Positions 41,260 through 51,888 are shown, numbered from the stretch's first letter. The stretch: 64,000 nucleotides of DNA from Methanobacteriaceae archaeon (GCA_030016715.1 JASEJD010000001.1:288962-352961); one strand, 5' to 3'. A program made the numbers and translations. Notes: generated by a model from the letters alone, not told the origin.

Positions 41260-42402
41260 TTATATTTCTGTGATAAAATCAGCTAGCTGTTTTAAATTTC
41301 GAACTTCGAAAAATTTAGCCCCTGCATTTTCATAATGGGATACACAGCTGTCTACTACATTCCATTTATTTTTTGGCTCAGGGTTTAAAATTAAAACCGA
41401 ACGTGACCTGCGCGTCATTTCTTCAATTATTTCAGCGCTTAATGGTTTTCCATCTAGTTTAGGACCTGCCCAGTCCCTGCAATCGCTTAAAATTATAACA
41501 TTAGATTTATTGTTAAGATGAACCATGTCATAAAATCTTTTGAAGGACTGGTACATATTAGAGGTTCCATGAATCATCAAGTTCTTCTGTCTTGATTCTC
41601 TCACTTTTATGAAAGCTGAAAGAAGGCTTGATTCTGTTAATGCAGAGCTTATTTCCACTGTTTTATTATCATAGTCAAAGACACGTGCTTTATGGAATGA
41701 ATTTTGGGCACTATAGATCAAAAAAAAGAACCAGTTGCTGATCCAGTCACAAGACCCACTAACATCATTTAAAAAGAAATGACTGCTTTTTTTTATACGA
41801 GGCTTGCTTTTAACCAGATCGATTAAAGTTCCCCCGTATTTAAGATTTTTTCTTATAGTCCTTCTAATATCAGGTTTATTATTTTTTGACTGTTTAAGTC
41901 TTCTAACCCGTTTATTGGCAATTTTTCTTCCAAGTTTCTGACATAATTCATAGATTTCAGGTTGAAATGAATTAAGAGAAGTGATATCCCGCTCCAATAA
42001 TTCAGCATAGGTGGGTTCTGGATTGATATAATCATCCAGTAATGGATTATAGTCTATTTCATTAATTTTAACGTCTTTAATCTTTTTTAGGACATCTTTT
42101 GTTTTTAAAGTTACCTTATACTTTTTTACGAAACGTTTTTCATTGGAGTTTTCATTTTCTTTAGATCTTTGCAAATCTTCTTTATCTTCTGTTATTTTTT
42201 TAACAAAAACAGATTCAAATAATTTATTGAATATTTCCTGATGTCTTGGATCTTTGATGTATATAGAAGCTAGGGCTTGCCTTAACCTATCTTCATTATC
42301 ATCAATTATTTTTATTGCTTCTAATGCAGTTAAGGTGCTTCTTATGCTTGCAGGTATTCCATTTTTTCTTAAAAGCCCAGAGAATTCAATAATATTTTCC
42401 AT
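41260..42402 (-). CDS. VWA-domain (CoxE-like) protein
   Basis: 380 residues. The N-terminal half is mainly helical and not recognised. The C-terminal half is a von Willebrand factor A domain with FLNDVSGSCDWISNW (the DxSxS metal site), HGTSNMYQSFK and VIILSDCRDW. This type partners with MoxR AAA ATPases; the MoxR gene is directly upstream, 20 bp away. The pair usually acts as chaperone for metal-enzyme assembly or activation. Confidence 0.85.
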   Translation of the reverse strand: MENIIEFSGLLRKNGIPASIRSTLTALEAIKIIDDNEDRLRQALASIYIKDPRHQEIFNKLFESVFVKKITEDKEDLQRSKENENSNEKRFVKKYKVTLKTKDVLKKIKDVKINEIDYNPLLDDYINPEPTYAELLERDITSLNSFQPEIYELCQKLGRKIANKRVRRLKQSKNNKPDIRRTIRKNLKYGGTLIDLVKSKPRIKKSSHFFLNDVSGSCDWISNWFFFLIYSAQNSFHKARVFDYDNKTVEISSALTESSLLSAFIKVRESRQKNLMIHGTSNMYQSFKRFYDMVHLNNKSNVIILSDCRDWAGPKLDGKPLSAEIIEEMTRRSRSVLILNPEPKNKWNVVDSCVSHYENAGAKFFEVRNLKQLADFITEI

Positions 42403-42422
42403 AATAATATCCTAATACTAAT

Positions 42423-43271
42423 TTATTTGAATAGATGTTTAGATACCTTCTCTTTATCTTCCTGATTTTTTAATACTACACCAATAGTCCGATTGATGGT
42501 TTCATCATCTATTTCATCCTTTTTAAATACTAAAAGTGTTTTCACCCAGTCAATAGTGGCCCTTATGGAAGGTTTTTTCATTAAACTCATTTCACGGATT
42601 TTATGGATTATCTTTACCACTTTTTCAATTAATTCACTGGAAGCATCTGGTACTTGGGATTTTACGATTTCCATCTCTCTTTCAAAGGAAGGATAATCTA
42701 TATATAAATACAAACAACGATCTTTAGTTTCATCTAAAAGTATTCTCTGGGAGTTGGAGGTCATTATCACCATCAGATCATTTCTTAGATCATAAGTGCC
42801 TAGATCATTAACTGTGATCTGCTTTTCACCTAAGGCTTGTAAAAGAAAACTTTCAACCTCCTCATCAGCCTTGTCAATCTCATCAATCAATATTATGGAA
42901 GGATTTTTATTGATAAAAGCGGATAGTAAAGGTCTTTTTATAAAATATTCTTCTTGGAAAATATCCTCGTCTAAATCCTTTATCCGGGATATTTCCAAAT
43001 TCATTAACTGTTTTTGGTAGTTCCATTCACCTACAATTTGTTCAAATGTTATTCCCTCATAACATTGTATTCTGTAAAAATCCCTATCTAGAGCCTTAGA
43101 AATTGCTTTCGGAAGTTCAGTTTTTCCTGTACCCGGAGGTCCCTCAATAAGAATAGGTTTTTCTAGTTTTAATGATAGATATATAGTGGTAATGATCTTA
43201 TCATCAGCTATGTATCTGTGATCAGATAATAACTTACTTATTTCTTCTAAATCTAATTCTACTGAATTCAT
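42423..43271 (-). CDS. MoxR-family AAA ATPase
   Basis: 282 residues. Walker A is [16 protein letters not shown] near residue 38, Walker B is [14 protein letters not shown] near residue 120, with an arginine-finger region and sensor II beyond ([11 protein letters not shown]). MoxR ATPases remodel protein complexes with a VWA partner, which is the next gene. ATG at 43271. The upstream 249 bp hold the promoters for it and for the divergent zinc-ribbon membrane gene. Confidence 0.88.
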   Translation of the reverse strand: MNSVELDLEEISKLLSDHRYIADDKIITTIYLSLKLEKPILIEGPPGTGKTELPKAISKALDRDFYRIQCYEGITFEQIVGEWNYQKQLMNLEISRIKDLDEDIFQEEYFIKRPLLSAFINKNPSIILIDEIDKADEEVESFLLQALGEKQITVNDLGTYDLRNDLMVIMTSNSQRILLDETKDRCLYLYIDYPSFEREMEIVKSQVPDASSELIEKVVKIIHKIREMSLMKKPSIRATIDWVKTLLVFKKDEIDDETINRTIGVVLKNQEDKEKVSKHLFK

Positions 43272-43520
43272 GATTATTTATCCTTACATGATTAGTTGCT
43301 TTTCTTAGATTTATTTTTTTGTTGAGAAATAGTTTATTTGATCACTAATATTAACCTTAAGAATTAGATCTCATTAAAATTTTTTTAAAATTTTTTAATA
43401 ATTGCATATTAGGCCATAAAAACATTTAAATGTCTTATATATATAAATAACAGTAACCATAAAAGTTTATATCTGTATAATGATTTGATTATCACAAAAA
43501 ATGTTTATTAAAGGTGGAAT

Positions 43521-44405
43521 ATGCCTTATCTAATTTGTGAAGAATGTGATGGATATTATCATATTCAATCCAGCGACTCAATTGAAGAGCAATACCGTTG
43601 CTACTGTGGGGGGGAACTTTTATATGTTGATAAACTGGAAGATTATTTTGACTATGACTATGAATCAGATAACGAAGACAATGAATATTATTATACTAGA
43701 AGATCAGGCAAAAAAAAGTATATTTTAGTATTTTCAATGATTTTATTACCCACCCTAATATTTGCATCTATTTACTCTGATAATATGGGAATCAGCAGTC
43801 ACCCTGAGATAATTGGATCAGAGCAGATAGGAATTGTAACCAAAGAGGTGTATTCTCCAGTTTCAGCTTTTTCTGGTGAAAAGAAGAAGATCGCAGTGGT
43901 ATCTGGTATTCATCCCCGTGAAACTTTGTCCATATCAGTTGCTGATAATCTAGTTAAGAATATCCATTTAGAGCCAGATCAAGAATTGGTACATTACTCT
44001 ATAAATGTTAGAAACAATCCTAGCAATTACCGGGTTGGCCGTAGTAATGGGGAAAAGCTTGCAGCTAAATTCATACTTCCAGACATATTAAAATCTGATT
44101 ATGACTTGGTGATAGTATTTCATGACCATGCACCAGGATATGGGGAGGGTTATTATATTGTCACTCCTAAAATGGACGGATCTTCTGTTTTTCTGGCAGA
44201 AAATGTTAAGGAGACTGTTTACGGTTTTCGATACTATAAATCAAATAACAATACTGAATCCAGTTCATCCAATGCCGTGTTTACCAAACTAGTGGCGGCC
44301 AATGGAATTAAAGCATTTGTATATGAAATTCCTGAAGATGATAGTTATGCACAAGCTTATAAAATGACCCAATACTTAATATATGCTTGTTTTCAGTTGA
44401 TCTAA
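43521..44405 (+). CDS. Zinc-ribbon membrane protein with metallocarboxypeptidase-like domain
   Basis: 294 residues. N-terminal zinc ribbon CEECDGY and CYCGGEL (about 6-30), an acidic Tyr/Asp linker, one transmembrane helix at about 70-87, then an extracellular part resembling the M14/aspartoacylase fold: SGIHPRETLS gives the H and E ligands, NVRNNP and RVGRSNG are Arg-containing, FHDHAPG a further His, and YEIPED an acid. It probably cuts or modifies a surface polymer or peptide. ATG at 43521 has AAGGTGG. Alone in its transcript. Confidence 0.68.
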   Translation: MPYLICEECDGYYHIQSSDSIEEQYRCYCGGELLYVDKLEDYFDYDYESDNEDNEYYYTRRSGKKKYILVFSMILLPTLIFASIYSDNMGISSHPEIIGSEQIGIVTKEVYSPVSAFSGEKKKIAVVSGIHPRETLSISVADNLVKNIHLEPDQELVHYSINVRNNPSNYRVGRSNGEKLAAKFILPDILKSDYDLVIVFHDHAPGYGEGYYIVTPKMDGSSVFLAENVKETVYGFRYYKSNNNTESSSSNAVFTKLVAANGIKAFVYEIPEDDSYAQAYKMTQYLIYACFQLI

Positions 44406-44494
44406 TTATTTAGATAAGTTTTAATACCGAGTAATATAATATATTTATTTATAAAGATAATAAAATATTTCTTAGTTTTAAAGGGGGATAAAAT

Positions 44495-44704
44495 ATGTCT
44501 AATCCGAAACCAGAAGTTTGGAGAGTCTTAGTTACTGTATTTTTAGGATTAGGATGGCTGGTATTTTTAAGTATATGGTTTTTCTTTTACATTACTAGTT
44601 TCAGTTTTTTCCAGAATCTCGCTATTTTCATATTATCCATAGTAATTGTTGGAGCCATTACTGTACTATTATGGGTTCCTTTTGGAATGAAATATAGTAA
44701 ATAA
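44495..44704 (+). CDS. Small membrane protein
   Basis: 69 residues, with two hydrophobic helices at about 10-33 and 37-60. Preceded by AAGGGGGATAAAAT, and the next gene (nitrilase) begins at once after, so the two are one transcript. No function seen. Confidence 0.65.
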   Translation: MSNPKPEVWRVLVTVFLGLGWLVFLSIWFFFYITSFSFFQNLAIFILSIVIVGAITVLLWVPFGMKYSK

Positions 44705-44733
44705 TGGATCTAATCAATATACACCGGGGCGTT

Positions 44734-45564
44734 ATGATAGAAAAAATTAAAATTGCAGTTTGTCAGATGAAAGTAGTTGACAACAAAGAAAAAAATATAG
44801 AAAATGCAGTTAACATGATAAAAGAAGCTGCAATAAACCTTTCAAACATTATAATTTTGCCAGAAATGTTCAACTGTCCCTATGATAACCAGAAATTTTT
44901 GGAATATGCTGAAAAACGAAGCAATAGCAAAACCCTAAAATATATATCAAGGACGGCTAGAAATTATGGAGTTTATATAGTTGCAGGTTCTATACCAGAA
45001 TCCTATAAAAATAATATTTATAATAGCAGTTTTACCTTTAATAATCATGGCCAGATAGTGGCAGTCCATAGAAAGCTCCATCTATTTGATATTGAAATAC
45101 CAGGTAGTATTATATTTAAGGAATCTGATACACTCAGTGCTGGTGATAATTTAACTGTTTTTGATAGTGAGTATGGAAAAATAGGGGTTGCAATTTGTTA
45201 TGATATGCGTTTTCCGGAAATTTTCCGTTTAATGGCTGTAGATGGTGCTGAATTAATAGTTGTACCTGGTGCATTTAATATGAAGACAGGTCCAGACCAT
45301 TGGGAAGTTTTAATACGTTCTAGGGCTGTTGATAATCAGGTTTTTATGGTGGCTGCATCTCCAGCACGTAATGAAGAATTATCATACGTGGCGTATGGTA
45401 ATTCCATGATTGTAAATCCTTGGGGAGATGTTTTAGCCCGGGCTGGTTCACATGAAGAAATGATATATGCTGATATAGAACTCTCAGAGTTGGAAAAGGT
45501 TCGCCGCGAACTCCCTTTGTTGAAAAATCGGAGAACAGATATTTACGATGTTATAAAAAAATAA
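44734..45564 (+). CDS. Carbon-nitrogen hydrolase (Nit2/omega-amidase-like)
   Basis: About 276 residues. The nitrilase-superfamily triad is clear: Glu in IILPEMFNCPYD, Lys in VHRKLHLFDI, Cys in VAICYDMRFPE. It resembles Nit2-type omega-amidases, which hydrolyse alpha-ketoglutaramate. ATG at 44734 has GGGGCG; ATG 44704 overlaps the small membrane gene. It precedes a glutamine-synthetase-like gene by about 105 bp, which suggests a nitrogen-recycling pair. Confidence 0.87.
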   Translation: MIEKIKIAVCQMKVVDNKEKNIENAVNMIKEAAINLSNIIILPEMFNCPYDNQKFLEYAEKRSNSKTLKYISRTARNYGVYIVAGSIPESYKNNIYNSSFTFNNHGQIVAVHRKLHLFDIEIPGSIIFKESDTLSAGDNLTVFDSEYGKIGVAICYDMRFPEIFRLMAVDGAELIVVPGAFNMKTGPDHWEVLIRSRAVDNQVFMVAASPARNEELSYVAYGNSMIVNPWGDVLARAGSHEEMIYADIELSELEKVRRELPLLKNRRTDIYDVIKK

Positions 45565-45668
45565 TTAGTATATAATGTTAATCATTAAAGATATTTCAAA
45601 TGATTATTAAAGTAAATTTAATCCAATAATTAAATTTTTTAAGAATCAACAGATTATAGGCGATTTTA

Positions 45669-46988
45669 GTGATAAAGAATAATAAAGAATGTTTTCCATC
45701 TAATATAAATTATTTACGTATTTTATGGTGTGATAATGCCAACATGATTAGGGGTAAATTAGTTAAAATAACTTCAGATACTGATGAAATTTATACCAGC
45801 ATATCTGAGGCACAGCAAGCTGTTCCTGTTATGTATGATCGGCCCATTCCCGAGGCTGGTCTTACACCTGTGGGGGAGATTTATTTAAAAGCGGATCTGG
45901 AAAGTTTTGCTCCTATAAGTTATGCGCCTGGACAGGGGCAAGTTATGGGAGATATGTTCAAAAATTTAGAAGAATGGGAATATTGTCCCCGAGGATTTCT
46001 AAAAAGAATGATCAGTAAGTTAGCGAGGGAAGGTTTGGAGATAAAAGCATCATTTGAAAATGAGTTTTATTTGCTAAAAAATAAAAATAACGGATTAGAA
46101 CCTGTAGATAACACTTTATTTGCATCAACATATTCAATGGATATAAATTATGATGTTATAGAACATATAATGGACTCTTTAGGCAGACAGGATATAATTG
46201 TAGAACAGTACTATCCTGAATCAGGCCCAGGACAGCAAGAAATAACTATTAAATATGCTTCTGCTCTTGAAGCTGCAGACAATCAGATAGCCTTTCGTGA
46301 AACAGTTAAATCCATTGCTCAAAAGCACGGCTTGATTGCATCATTTCTTCCCAAGATTGACCTTGATCGGGCCGGTAGCGGCTGTCATCTCCACATCAGT
46401 TTATGGAATCAGGACCAAAATATTATTTTTGATCATAAAAGTAAATTAAAACTATCAAAAACTGTTCAAATGTTCATTGCAGGCATATTAAATCATTTAC
46501 CTGCCTTAATGGCCATAACCACACCCATACCTAATTCCTACCATAGAATTCAACCGCAAAGTTGGTCTGGTGCATTTCAATGCTGGGGTTTTGATAATAG
46601 AGAAGCAGCCATAAGGGTTGTAACTGAAAAAGACCATTCTATAAAACATTTTGAATTTAAAACCCTTGATGCCGCATCCAATCCATACCTAGCATTAGGA
46701 GCTATTATCGCCGCAGGTTTAAACGGAATAGAAAATGGATTAAAACTAGAAAATCCTTTAGAAACGGATCCTGCTAATTTAAAACAAGAAAATGGAACTG
46801 ATCGAATAATACCGCTCCCATCAAGTTTAAATGAAACTATTGCTTGTCTTGAGAAAGATAAAGTTATTAGGAAGGCTATGGGTGCAAATCTTTCCAAAGC
46901 TTATATTGCTGTCAAAAAAGCGGAAGAAGAGTTCTTCAAAAACCTCAAGTTTGAAGAAGAAGTTAAAATATTACTAGAAAGATATTAA
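45669..46988 (+). CDS. Glutamine synthetase-like protein
   Basis: 439 residues, the GlnA fold. Motifs: FENEFYLL (metal Glu), EQYYPESGPGQQEITIKY, GSGCHLHISLW (ATP/metal), RIQPQSWSGAF and ASNPYLALGAIIAAG. Residues near the N-terminus differ from standard GlnA: the usual D50-type loop is replaced by WCDNANMIRGK. It is more like gamma-glutamyl polyamine/amine ligases than classical glutamine synthetase. GTG at 45669 is used; ribosome site weak. Next to the nitrilase gene. Confidence 0.85.
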   Translation: MIKNNKECFPSNINYLRILWCDNANMIRGKLVKITSDTDEIYTSISEAQQAVPVMYDRPIPEAGLTPVGEIYLKADLESFAPISYAPGQGQVMGDMFKNLEEWEYCPRGFLKRMISKLAREGLEIKASFENEFYLLKNKNNGLEPVDNTLFASTYSMDINYDVIEHIMDSLGRQDIIVEQYYPESGPGQQEITIKYASALEAADNQIAFRETVKSIAQKHGLIASFLPKIDLDRAGSGCHLHISLWNQDQNIIFDHKSKLKLSKTVQMFIAGILNHLPALMAITTPIPNSYHRIQPQSWSGAFQCWGFDNREAAIRVVTEKDHSIKHFEFKTLDAASNPYLALGAIIAAGLNGIENGLKLENPLETDPANLKQENGTDRIIPLPSSLNETIACLEKDKVIRKAMGANLSKAYIAVKKAEEEFFKNLKFEEEVKILLERY

Positions 46989-47054
46989 TAACTAATCTTT
47001 ATGGATGTATATATCAATCAGATGGATTATATCTTTAGTCTTCAATTATTCTTT

Positions 47055-47399
47055 TCATGGCCGTATATATAACCATCCTAGTGCTTGTTTGCGGACCAGT
47101 TCACCCACACCAGAAGATACTATTTCCACACCATCAATTAGATCCTTTTTCTGTATATTCATGGCCCGAGTAGTGTTTTTGCAAGCTGCGAAATTTACTC
47201 CGATCTTAATTAATTTTTCAATCCTGCCAGAATAAATTGAATTTTTTCTTAAAACATTTACCCCCAATGCATAAGTAACCAATTCAATTTCCACATTCTC
47301 TCTTCCAAGATCAACTAAAAGATTATCGATATTATTAAAGTTGAGGTTGGCATTGTAATCTTCGTCAGTATCTAAGTGAAAAATTACTTGATATTTAAA
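47055..47399 (-). CDS. DsrE-like protein with unclear start
   Basis: About 114 residues. Family-type fold: FKYQVIFHLDTDEDYNANLNF, IELVTYALGVNVL, and VNFAACKNTTRAM with a conserved Cys, as in DsrE/DsrF-like sulfur-transfer or regulatory proteins. GTG at 47294 would remove the first third. Upstream there is an excellent AGGGGGG at 47406-47412, but the codon at the right distance is TTT (47399), not a normal start. It may be a lost start, a sequencing error or an unusual start. Converges with the GS-like gene. Confidence 0.7.
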   Translation of the reverse strand, partial: FKYQVIFHLDTDEDYNANLNFNNIDNLLVDLGRENVEIELVTYALGVNVLRKNSIYSGRIEKLIKIGVNFAACKNTTRAMNIQKKDLIDGVEIVSSGVGELVRKQALGWLYIRP

Positions 47400-47442
47400 A
47401 TTAATCCCCCCTAATCTAGATTTAGTTAAGAATTTGAAAAAA

Positions 47443-47661
47443 CTATTTTAACTGTCTTAAATCACTAATCAGTAATCTCTTTTTATTATCATCTTGTAGT
47501 ACTGCTTTAACCTCTTTCCATACTTCATTGCATTTATCGCTGCTCTTTTTACCTATTGCCTCGCGAATGGATAGATCTACAGCTTTTCTTTCCTCTTTAT
47601 TTTGTGGTTCAATACCAATCTCTGATAGAAAATCCTTTATATGTCGTATATAACAACTCAT
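47443..47661 (-). CDS. Small conserved hypothetical protein
   Basis: 72 residues, helical and charged: MSCYIRHIKDFLSEIGIEPQN, then KSSDKCNEVWKEVKAVLQDDNKK. No motif. It follows the HEAT-repeat gene by 25 bp on the same strand and precedes the DsrE-like gene, so the three may be a transcript. Confidence 0.68.
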   Translation of the reverse strand: MSCYIRHIKDFLSEIGIEPQNKEERKAVDLSIREAIGKKSSDKCNEVWKEVKAVLQDDNKKRLLISDLRQLK

Positions 47662-47686
47662 ATTAAAACCAACTTAACCATTAAGA

Positions 47687-48274
47687 CTATTTTTTACCAA
47701 TCTTTTTTAATGCTTTGTTAGCTGCCTTTTTAAAGTCTTTGTCCCCTTTTCTTCTCGCCTTTTTTATGGGATCAACAGCCCTTTCATCGCCTAGATCACC
47801 CAGAGAACGGACTGCTGCAAGCTGTACTCCCCAATCTTCATCATTTAAAGATTTAAATAGAGGTTCAACTGCTCTTTTATCCCCCAATTCTCCTAGAGAT
47901 CGGGCTGCAACCTTTCTAACACCCCAATCCTCATCGTCTAAAGCCTGTATAAGATTTTCCACCGCACTGGCATCTCCAATTTTTTTAAGGGCATATGTGA
48001 CAAACCTTTTTGATTCACCTTCACCTTGTTTTAAAGCTTGAATAAGTGGTTCAACTGCATCCTTTCCCATATCTCCTAAGATATTGGCAGCTTTAAATCT
48101 GACCTGGTGATTTTCATCGTTTAAAACAGATATTAATGGTTCAATAATCCTTTTATCCCTAATTTCAGCTAAATTTTCCAAAGCTTCCTTTCTAATTTCA
48201 ATATTTGAATTTCTAAGATTATTTATAATTTTTTGGAGTTTATTATCATCCATTTTAGAGTTAGAACTACTCAT
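47687..48274 (-). CDS. HEAT-repeat protein
   Basis: 195 residues. About five HEAT-type (phycocyanobilin-lyase-like) repeats of 31 residues, e.g. DDEDWGVRKVAARSLGELGD followed by DEDWGVQLAAVRSLGDLGD. It gives a right-handed helical scaffold for protein or ligand binding. The repeats are nearly identical, a sign of recent duplication within the gene. ATG at 48274 follows CAGGTGA. Confidence 0.88.
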   Translation of the reverse strand: MSSSNSKMDDNKLQKIINNLRNSNIEIRKEALENLAEIRDKRIIEPLISVLNDENHQVRFKAANILGDMGKDAVEPLIQALKQGEGESKRFVTYALKKIGDASAVENLIQALDDEDWGVRKVAARSLGELGDKRAVEPLFKSLNDEDWGVQLAAVRSLGDLGDERAVDPIKKARRKGDKDFKKAANKALKKIGKK

Positions 48275-48503
48275 TTTTTCACCTGATATCTTATTTACTT
48301 TTTGTTAAACCTAACTTTTAAATGATTTTTAAAATTTAAATGAAAATCCAGAATAATAATTGATTTAATTATCTTAAATTCTTATCTAATACCAACTTAA
48401 TATTTATGTAATGTTCTATCAAAAAATTTATCTATATATAAATTTCTTCAAAAAGAATACTCATAAACGAACATGCTTATAAAAATAATAATTAAGGAAA
48501 CTT

Positions 48504-49253
48504 ATGAAAAATGAAATATACTCGGCTAAGATAATTGATCTGGCTCTTTTAATTGAAGATAATCTAATAATATCTGATTTACACCTAGGATACGAACAGG
48601 CTTTAAATAGTGAAGGTTTAATGATTCCTAAATTTCAGTACGAAAAGATCATTACCCGTTTAGAAGAAATTTTTAACCAAATAGACCTTCAAAATGTTAA
48701 AACCATTATTATTAATGGCGATTTAAAGCATGAATTTGCAAAGATCAGTAAACAGGAATGGAGAGAAGTTATAAATTTTCTGAAATTTTTAAAGAAGAAT
48801 TTTGAAGAAATAATATTAATTAAGGGGAATCATGACAATTTCACCCGTTACATAGCTGAAAAATGTGAACTGGAAATATATGAAACGTATTCAATAGGAG
48901 ATTATTTATTAATGCACGGCCATAAATTACCCTCAAATTTAGAAAAACTAGATGATTCAATCATAATTATTGGACATGAACATCCTTGTATAGGCCTTAG
49001 AAGTGGGGAACGTGTAGAGAAAATAAAGTGTTTTCTAAAGGGAAAATGGAAAGGAATTGAATTAATTGTAATGCCTTCATTTAACTTTATAACAGAAGGT
49101 TCAGATATCCTAAACGAAAAATTACTATCTCCTTTTCTAGATTCTAATTCAATACAGGAATTTGAAGTTTTTGCAGTTGAAAACTTTGAAATATTTCATT
49201 TTAATAAAATAAACGACATATTATCCTTTAATGATAATTTCCCCCCAAAATGA
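48504..49253 (+). CDS. Metallophosphoesterase (COG1407/ICC-like)
   Basis: 249 residues. Calcineurin-type motifs: [13 protein letters not shown] (DxH), [10 protein letters not shown] (GD), IKGNHDNFT (GNHD), LMHGHKLP and IIGHEHPC (GHxH). In archaea this family is commonly the neighbour of Lhr helicases, and here it is followed by an Lhr gene at 49276 with a 22-bp gap. It probably works in DNA repair or RNA/DNA end processing. Confidence 0.88.
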   Translation: MKNEIYSAKIIDLALLIEDNLIISDLHLGYEQALNSEGLMIPKFQYEKIITRLEEIFNQIDLQNVKTIIINGDLKHEFAKISKQEWREVINFLKFLKKNFEEIILIKGNHDNFTRYIAEKCELEIYETYSIGDYLLMHGHKLPSNLEKLDDSIIIIGHEHPCIGLRSGERVEKIKCFLKGKWKGIELIVMPSFNFITEGSDILNEKLLSPFLDSNSIQEFEVFAVENFEIFHFNKINDILSFNDNFPPK

Positions 49254-49275
49254 TTAAAAAATATTATCGATATAA

Positions 49276-51861
49276 ATGATAGAAAAACAGACAAGAAAGT
49301 ATTCCAAAAAAGAAATTTACCAAATACTACATCCATGGGTTGTAAAATGGTTTAATAACAATTTTAAAAGTTTTTCCGAATCTCAGAAATATGCCCTACC
49401 TAATATTCAACGCAAAGAGAACACACTGATTTCATCACCAACAGGGTCTGGTAAAACACTTACTGCCTTTCTATCCATTATCAGTGAATTAACCACCCTA
49501 GCTGAGAATGAACAGTTAGAGGATAAGGTCTACTGTATTTACATATCTCCACTTAAAGCTTTGGATAATGACATTGAAAAGAATCTGGAAAAACCATTAT
49601 CTGAAATAGAGAAAATTTCAGGTAGGAAATTGGGAATCCGAAAAGCAGTGCGTACTGGTGATACCACCCAATACCAGAGAACTAAAATGCTTAAAAATCC
49701 ACCCCACATCCTAATTACAACACCAGAATCACTTTCTATTTTATTATGCGCCCCTAAATTTAGGGAGAAATTAAAAGATGTTAAATATGTAATAATAGAT
49801 GAAATCCATTCCCTGGCTGAAAATAAGAGAGGGGTGCATTTAAGTTTAAGTCTGGAGAGACTGCAAAACTTAGCTGGTAGATATACTCGTATAGGATTAA
49901 GTGCCACGGTACATCCTTTGGAAAAGATTGCTCAATTTCTAGTAGGATTTGATTATGGTAAGCTACGTCCATGCAAAATTGTGGATGTTAATTATCTAAA
50001 AAAATTGGACATGAAGGTTCTAACACCAGTTGAGGATATTATCAGCTCGGATCCTAATGAGACTAACACCGCCATGTACAATCTCTTAGATGAATTGATC
50101 AGTAAACATAAGACTACACTGATATTTACCAATACACGCAGTGGTACTGAAAGTGTTTCCTTTAATCTTAAAAAGAGGTTTAATGATAAATATAATGATG
50201 ATAATGTAATGGCCCATCATTCTTCCCTATCTAAGGAATTAAGATTAGAAGCAGAAAACAAATTAAAAAAGGGAGAATTAAAGGTTGTGGTTTCATCTAC
50301 TTCTCTAGAGTTAGGAATTGATATTGGTTACATTGACCTAGTGGTACTACTTAGTTCACCTAAATCTGTTTCAAGAGCCTTACAGCGTATCGGAAGAAGC
50401 GGCCATAGACTTCATGATAAATCAAAGGGCCGTCTAATTGTTGTTGACCGTGATGATCTTGTGGAATGCTCCCTCATTCTAAAAAATGCTTTAGAAGGAA
50501 GAATTGATGAAATAAATATACCCACCAACTGTTTGGATGTTCTATCACAGCATATATACGGAATGGCTATTGAAAGTAAATGGGATATTGATAATGCTTT
50601 TTACCTTATAAAAGGAAGTTATTGTTTTAAGGATTTATCTGAAAATGACTATTTCAGTGTCTTAAGTTATCTTGCCGGCGAATACACTCGTCTGGAAGAT
50701 AGATATGTGTATGCTAAGATCTGGGTTGATTATGAACAGAACATGTTTGGTAAAAGAGGTAAATTGGCCCGGATGCTCTATTCCACCAATATTGGAACTA
50801 TTCCTGATCGATCCTCAGCTGTGGTGAAGTGGAAGGATCAGATCGTAGGACGAGTGGAAGAGGATTTCATGGAAAAACTCAGAAAAGGAGACACATTCGT
50901 TCTGGGAGGGAGAATTTACCGTTTCAACTATGCTAGAGGCATGGTGGTAAATGTAACCCCCTCTTCAGGACCCCCCACCATTCCTTCTTGGTTTTCAGAA
51001 CAACTTCCCCTGGCATTTGATTTAGCTGTGTCTATTCAAAGATTTCGATCCATTATGGAAGGTAAGTTTAAATATGGACGAAGTAAAGAAGAAATTTTAG
51101 ATTTTATCCATGAATATCTCTATGTGGATTATAACTCGGCTAATTCTATCTATAATTATTTCAGAGAACAGTATTTATACGCCCAGATTCCCAGTCTAAA
51201 AAATTTGCTTATAGAATTTTACACCGGCTTTGGTAACAGGAAATTCATTGTTTTTCACACACTTTTCGGAAGAAGGGTGAATGATGCCTTATCCCGGGCT
51301 GTGGCCTATATTATAGCCCGTAAGTATCACCGGGATGTGATGATATCTGTATCAGATAATGGTTTTTACCTCAGCTCAGAAGGAAAGATAGGTGGAATGG
51401 AATCTTTCAGTGAATTAACATCCGAAAATTTAGAGGAAATATTAGTTAAAGCTATTGATAAAACTGAAACACTTGCAGGACGTTTTAGACATTGTGCTGG
51501 GAGATCACTTATGATCCTTAGAAGATATAAAGGAAAAGAAAAAAGTGTGTCAAAACAGCAAGTTAAAGGTAAAATATTATTGAGTTTTATTAAAGAGATT
51601 GATAAAAACTTTTCAATATTAAAAGAAGCACGTAGAGAAGTCATGGAAGATTATATGGATTTAAAAAATGCAAAAAAGGTTCTTGAATTAATTGAAGATG
51701 GAAAAATGGAGATCAACCAGATTGATACTAAAATTCCCTCACCCTTCGCCTTTAATTTGGTAGCCCAAAGCTACTTGGATGTCTTAAAATATGAGGAAAG
51801 GATGGAGTTCATAAAAAGGATGCATCAAGCCATAATCAATGAAATATCAACTAAAAAATAA
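49276..51861 (+). CDS. Lhr-type superfamily 2 helicase (core form)
   Basis: 861 residues. Helicase motifs: [15 protein letters not shown] (Walker A), [36 protein letters not shown] (DEIH), [22 protein letters not shown] and [12 protein letters not shown]. The C-terminal part is the Lhr winged-helix and Lhr-specific domain. The enzyme unwinds DNA-RNA and DNA forks in repair. The phosphoesterase gene before it is probably co-transcribed. Confidence 0.92.
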   Translation: MIEKQTRKYSKKEIYQILHPWVVKWFNNNFKSFSESQKYALPNIQRKENTLISSPTGSGKTLTAFLSIISELTTLAENEQLEDKVYCIYISPLKALDNDIEKNLEKPLSEIEKISGRKLGIRKAVRTGDTTQYQRTKMLKNPPHILITTPESLSILLCAPKFREKLKDVKYVIIDEIHSLAENKRGVHLSLSLERLQNLAGRYTRIGLSATVHPLEKIAQFLVGFDYGKLRPCKIVDVNYLKKLDMKVLTPVEDIISSDPNETNTAMYNLLDELISKHKTTLIFTNTRSGTESVSFNLKKRFNDKYNDDNVMAHHSSLSKELRLEAENKLKKGELKVVVSSTSLELGIDIGYIDLVVLLSSPKSVSRALQRIGRSGHRLHDKSKGRLIVVDRDDLVECSLILKNALEGRIDEINIPTNCLDVLSQHIYGMAIESKWDIDNAFYLIKGSYCFKDLSENDYFSVLSYLAGEYTRLEDRYVYAKIWVDYEQNMFGKRGKLARMLYSTNIGTIPDRSSAVVKWKDQIVGRVEEDFMEKLRKGDTFVLGGRIYRFNYARGMVVNVTPSSGPPTIPSWFSEQLPLAFDLAVSIQRFRSIMEGKFKYGRSKEEILDFIHEYLYVDYNSANSIYNYFREQYLYAQIPSLKNLLIEFYTGFGNRKFIVFHTLFGRRVNDALSRAVAYIIARKYHRDVMISVSDNGFYLSSEGKIGGMESFSELTSENLEEILVKAIDKTETLAGRFRHCAGRSLMILRRYKGKEKSVSKQQVKGKILLSFIKEIDKNFSILKEARREVMEDYMDLKNAKKVLELIEDGKMEINQIDTKIPSPFAFNLVAQSYLDVLKYEERMEFIKRMHQAIINEISTKK

Positions 51862-51888
51862 TCAATTAACTTTTAAAGAGGCATTGTA

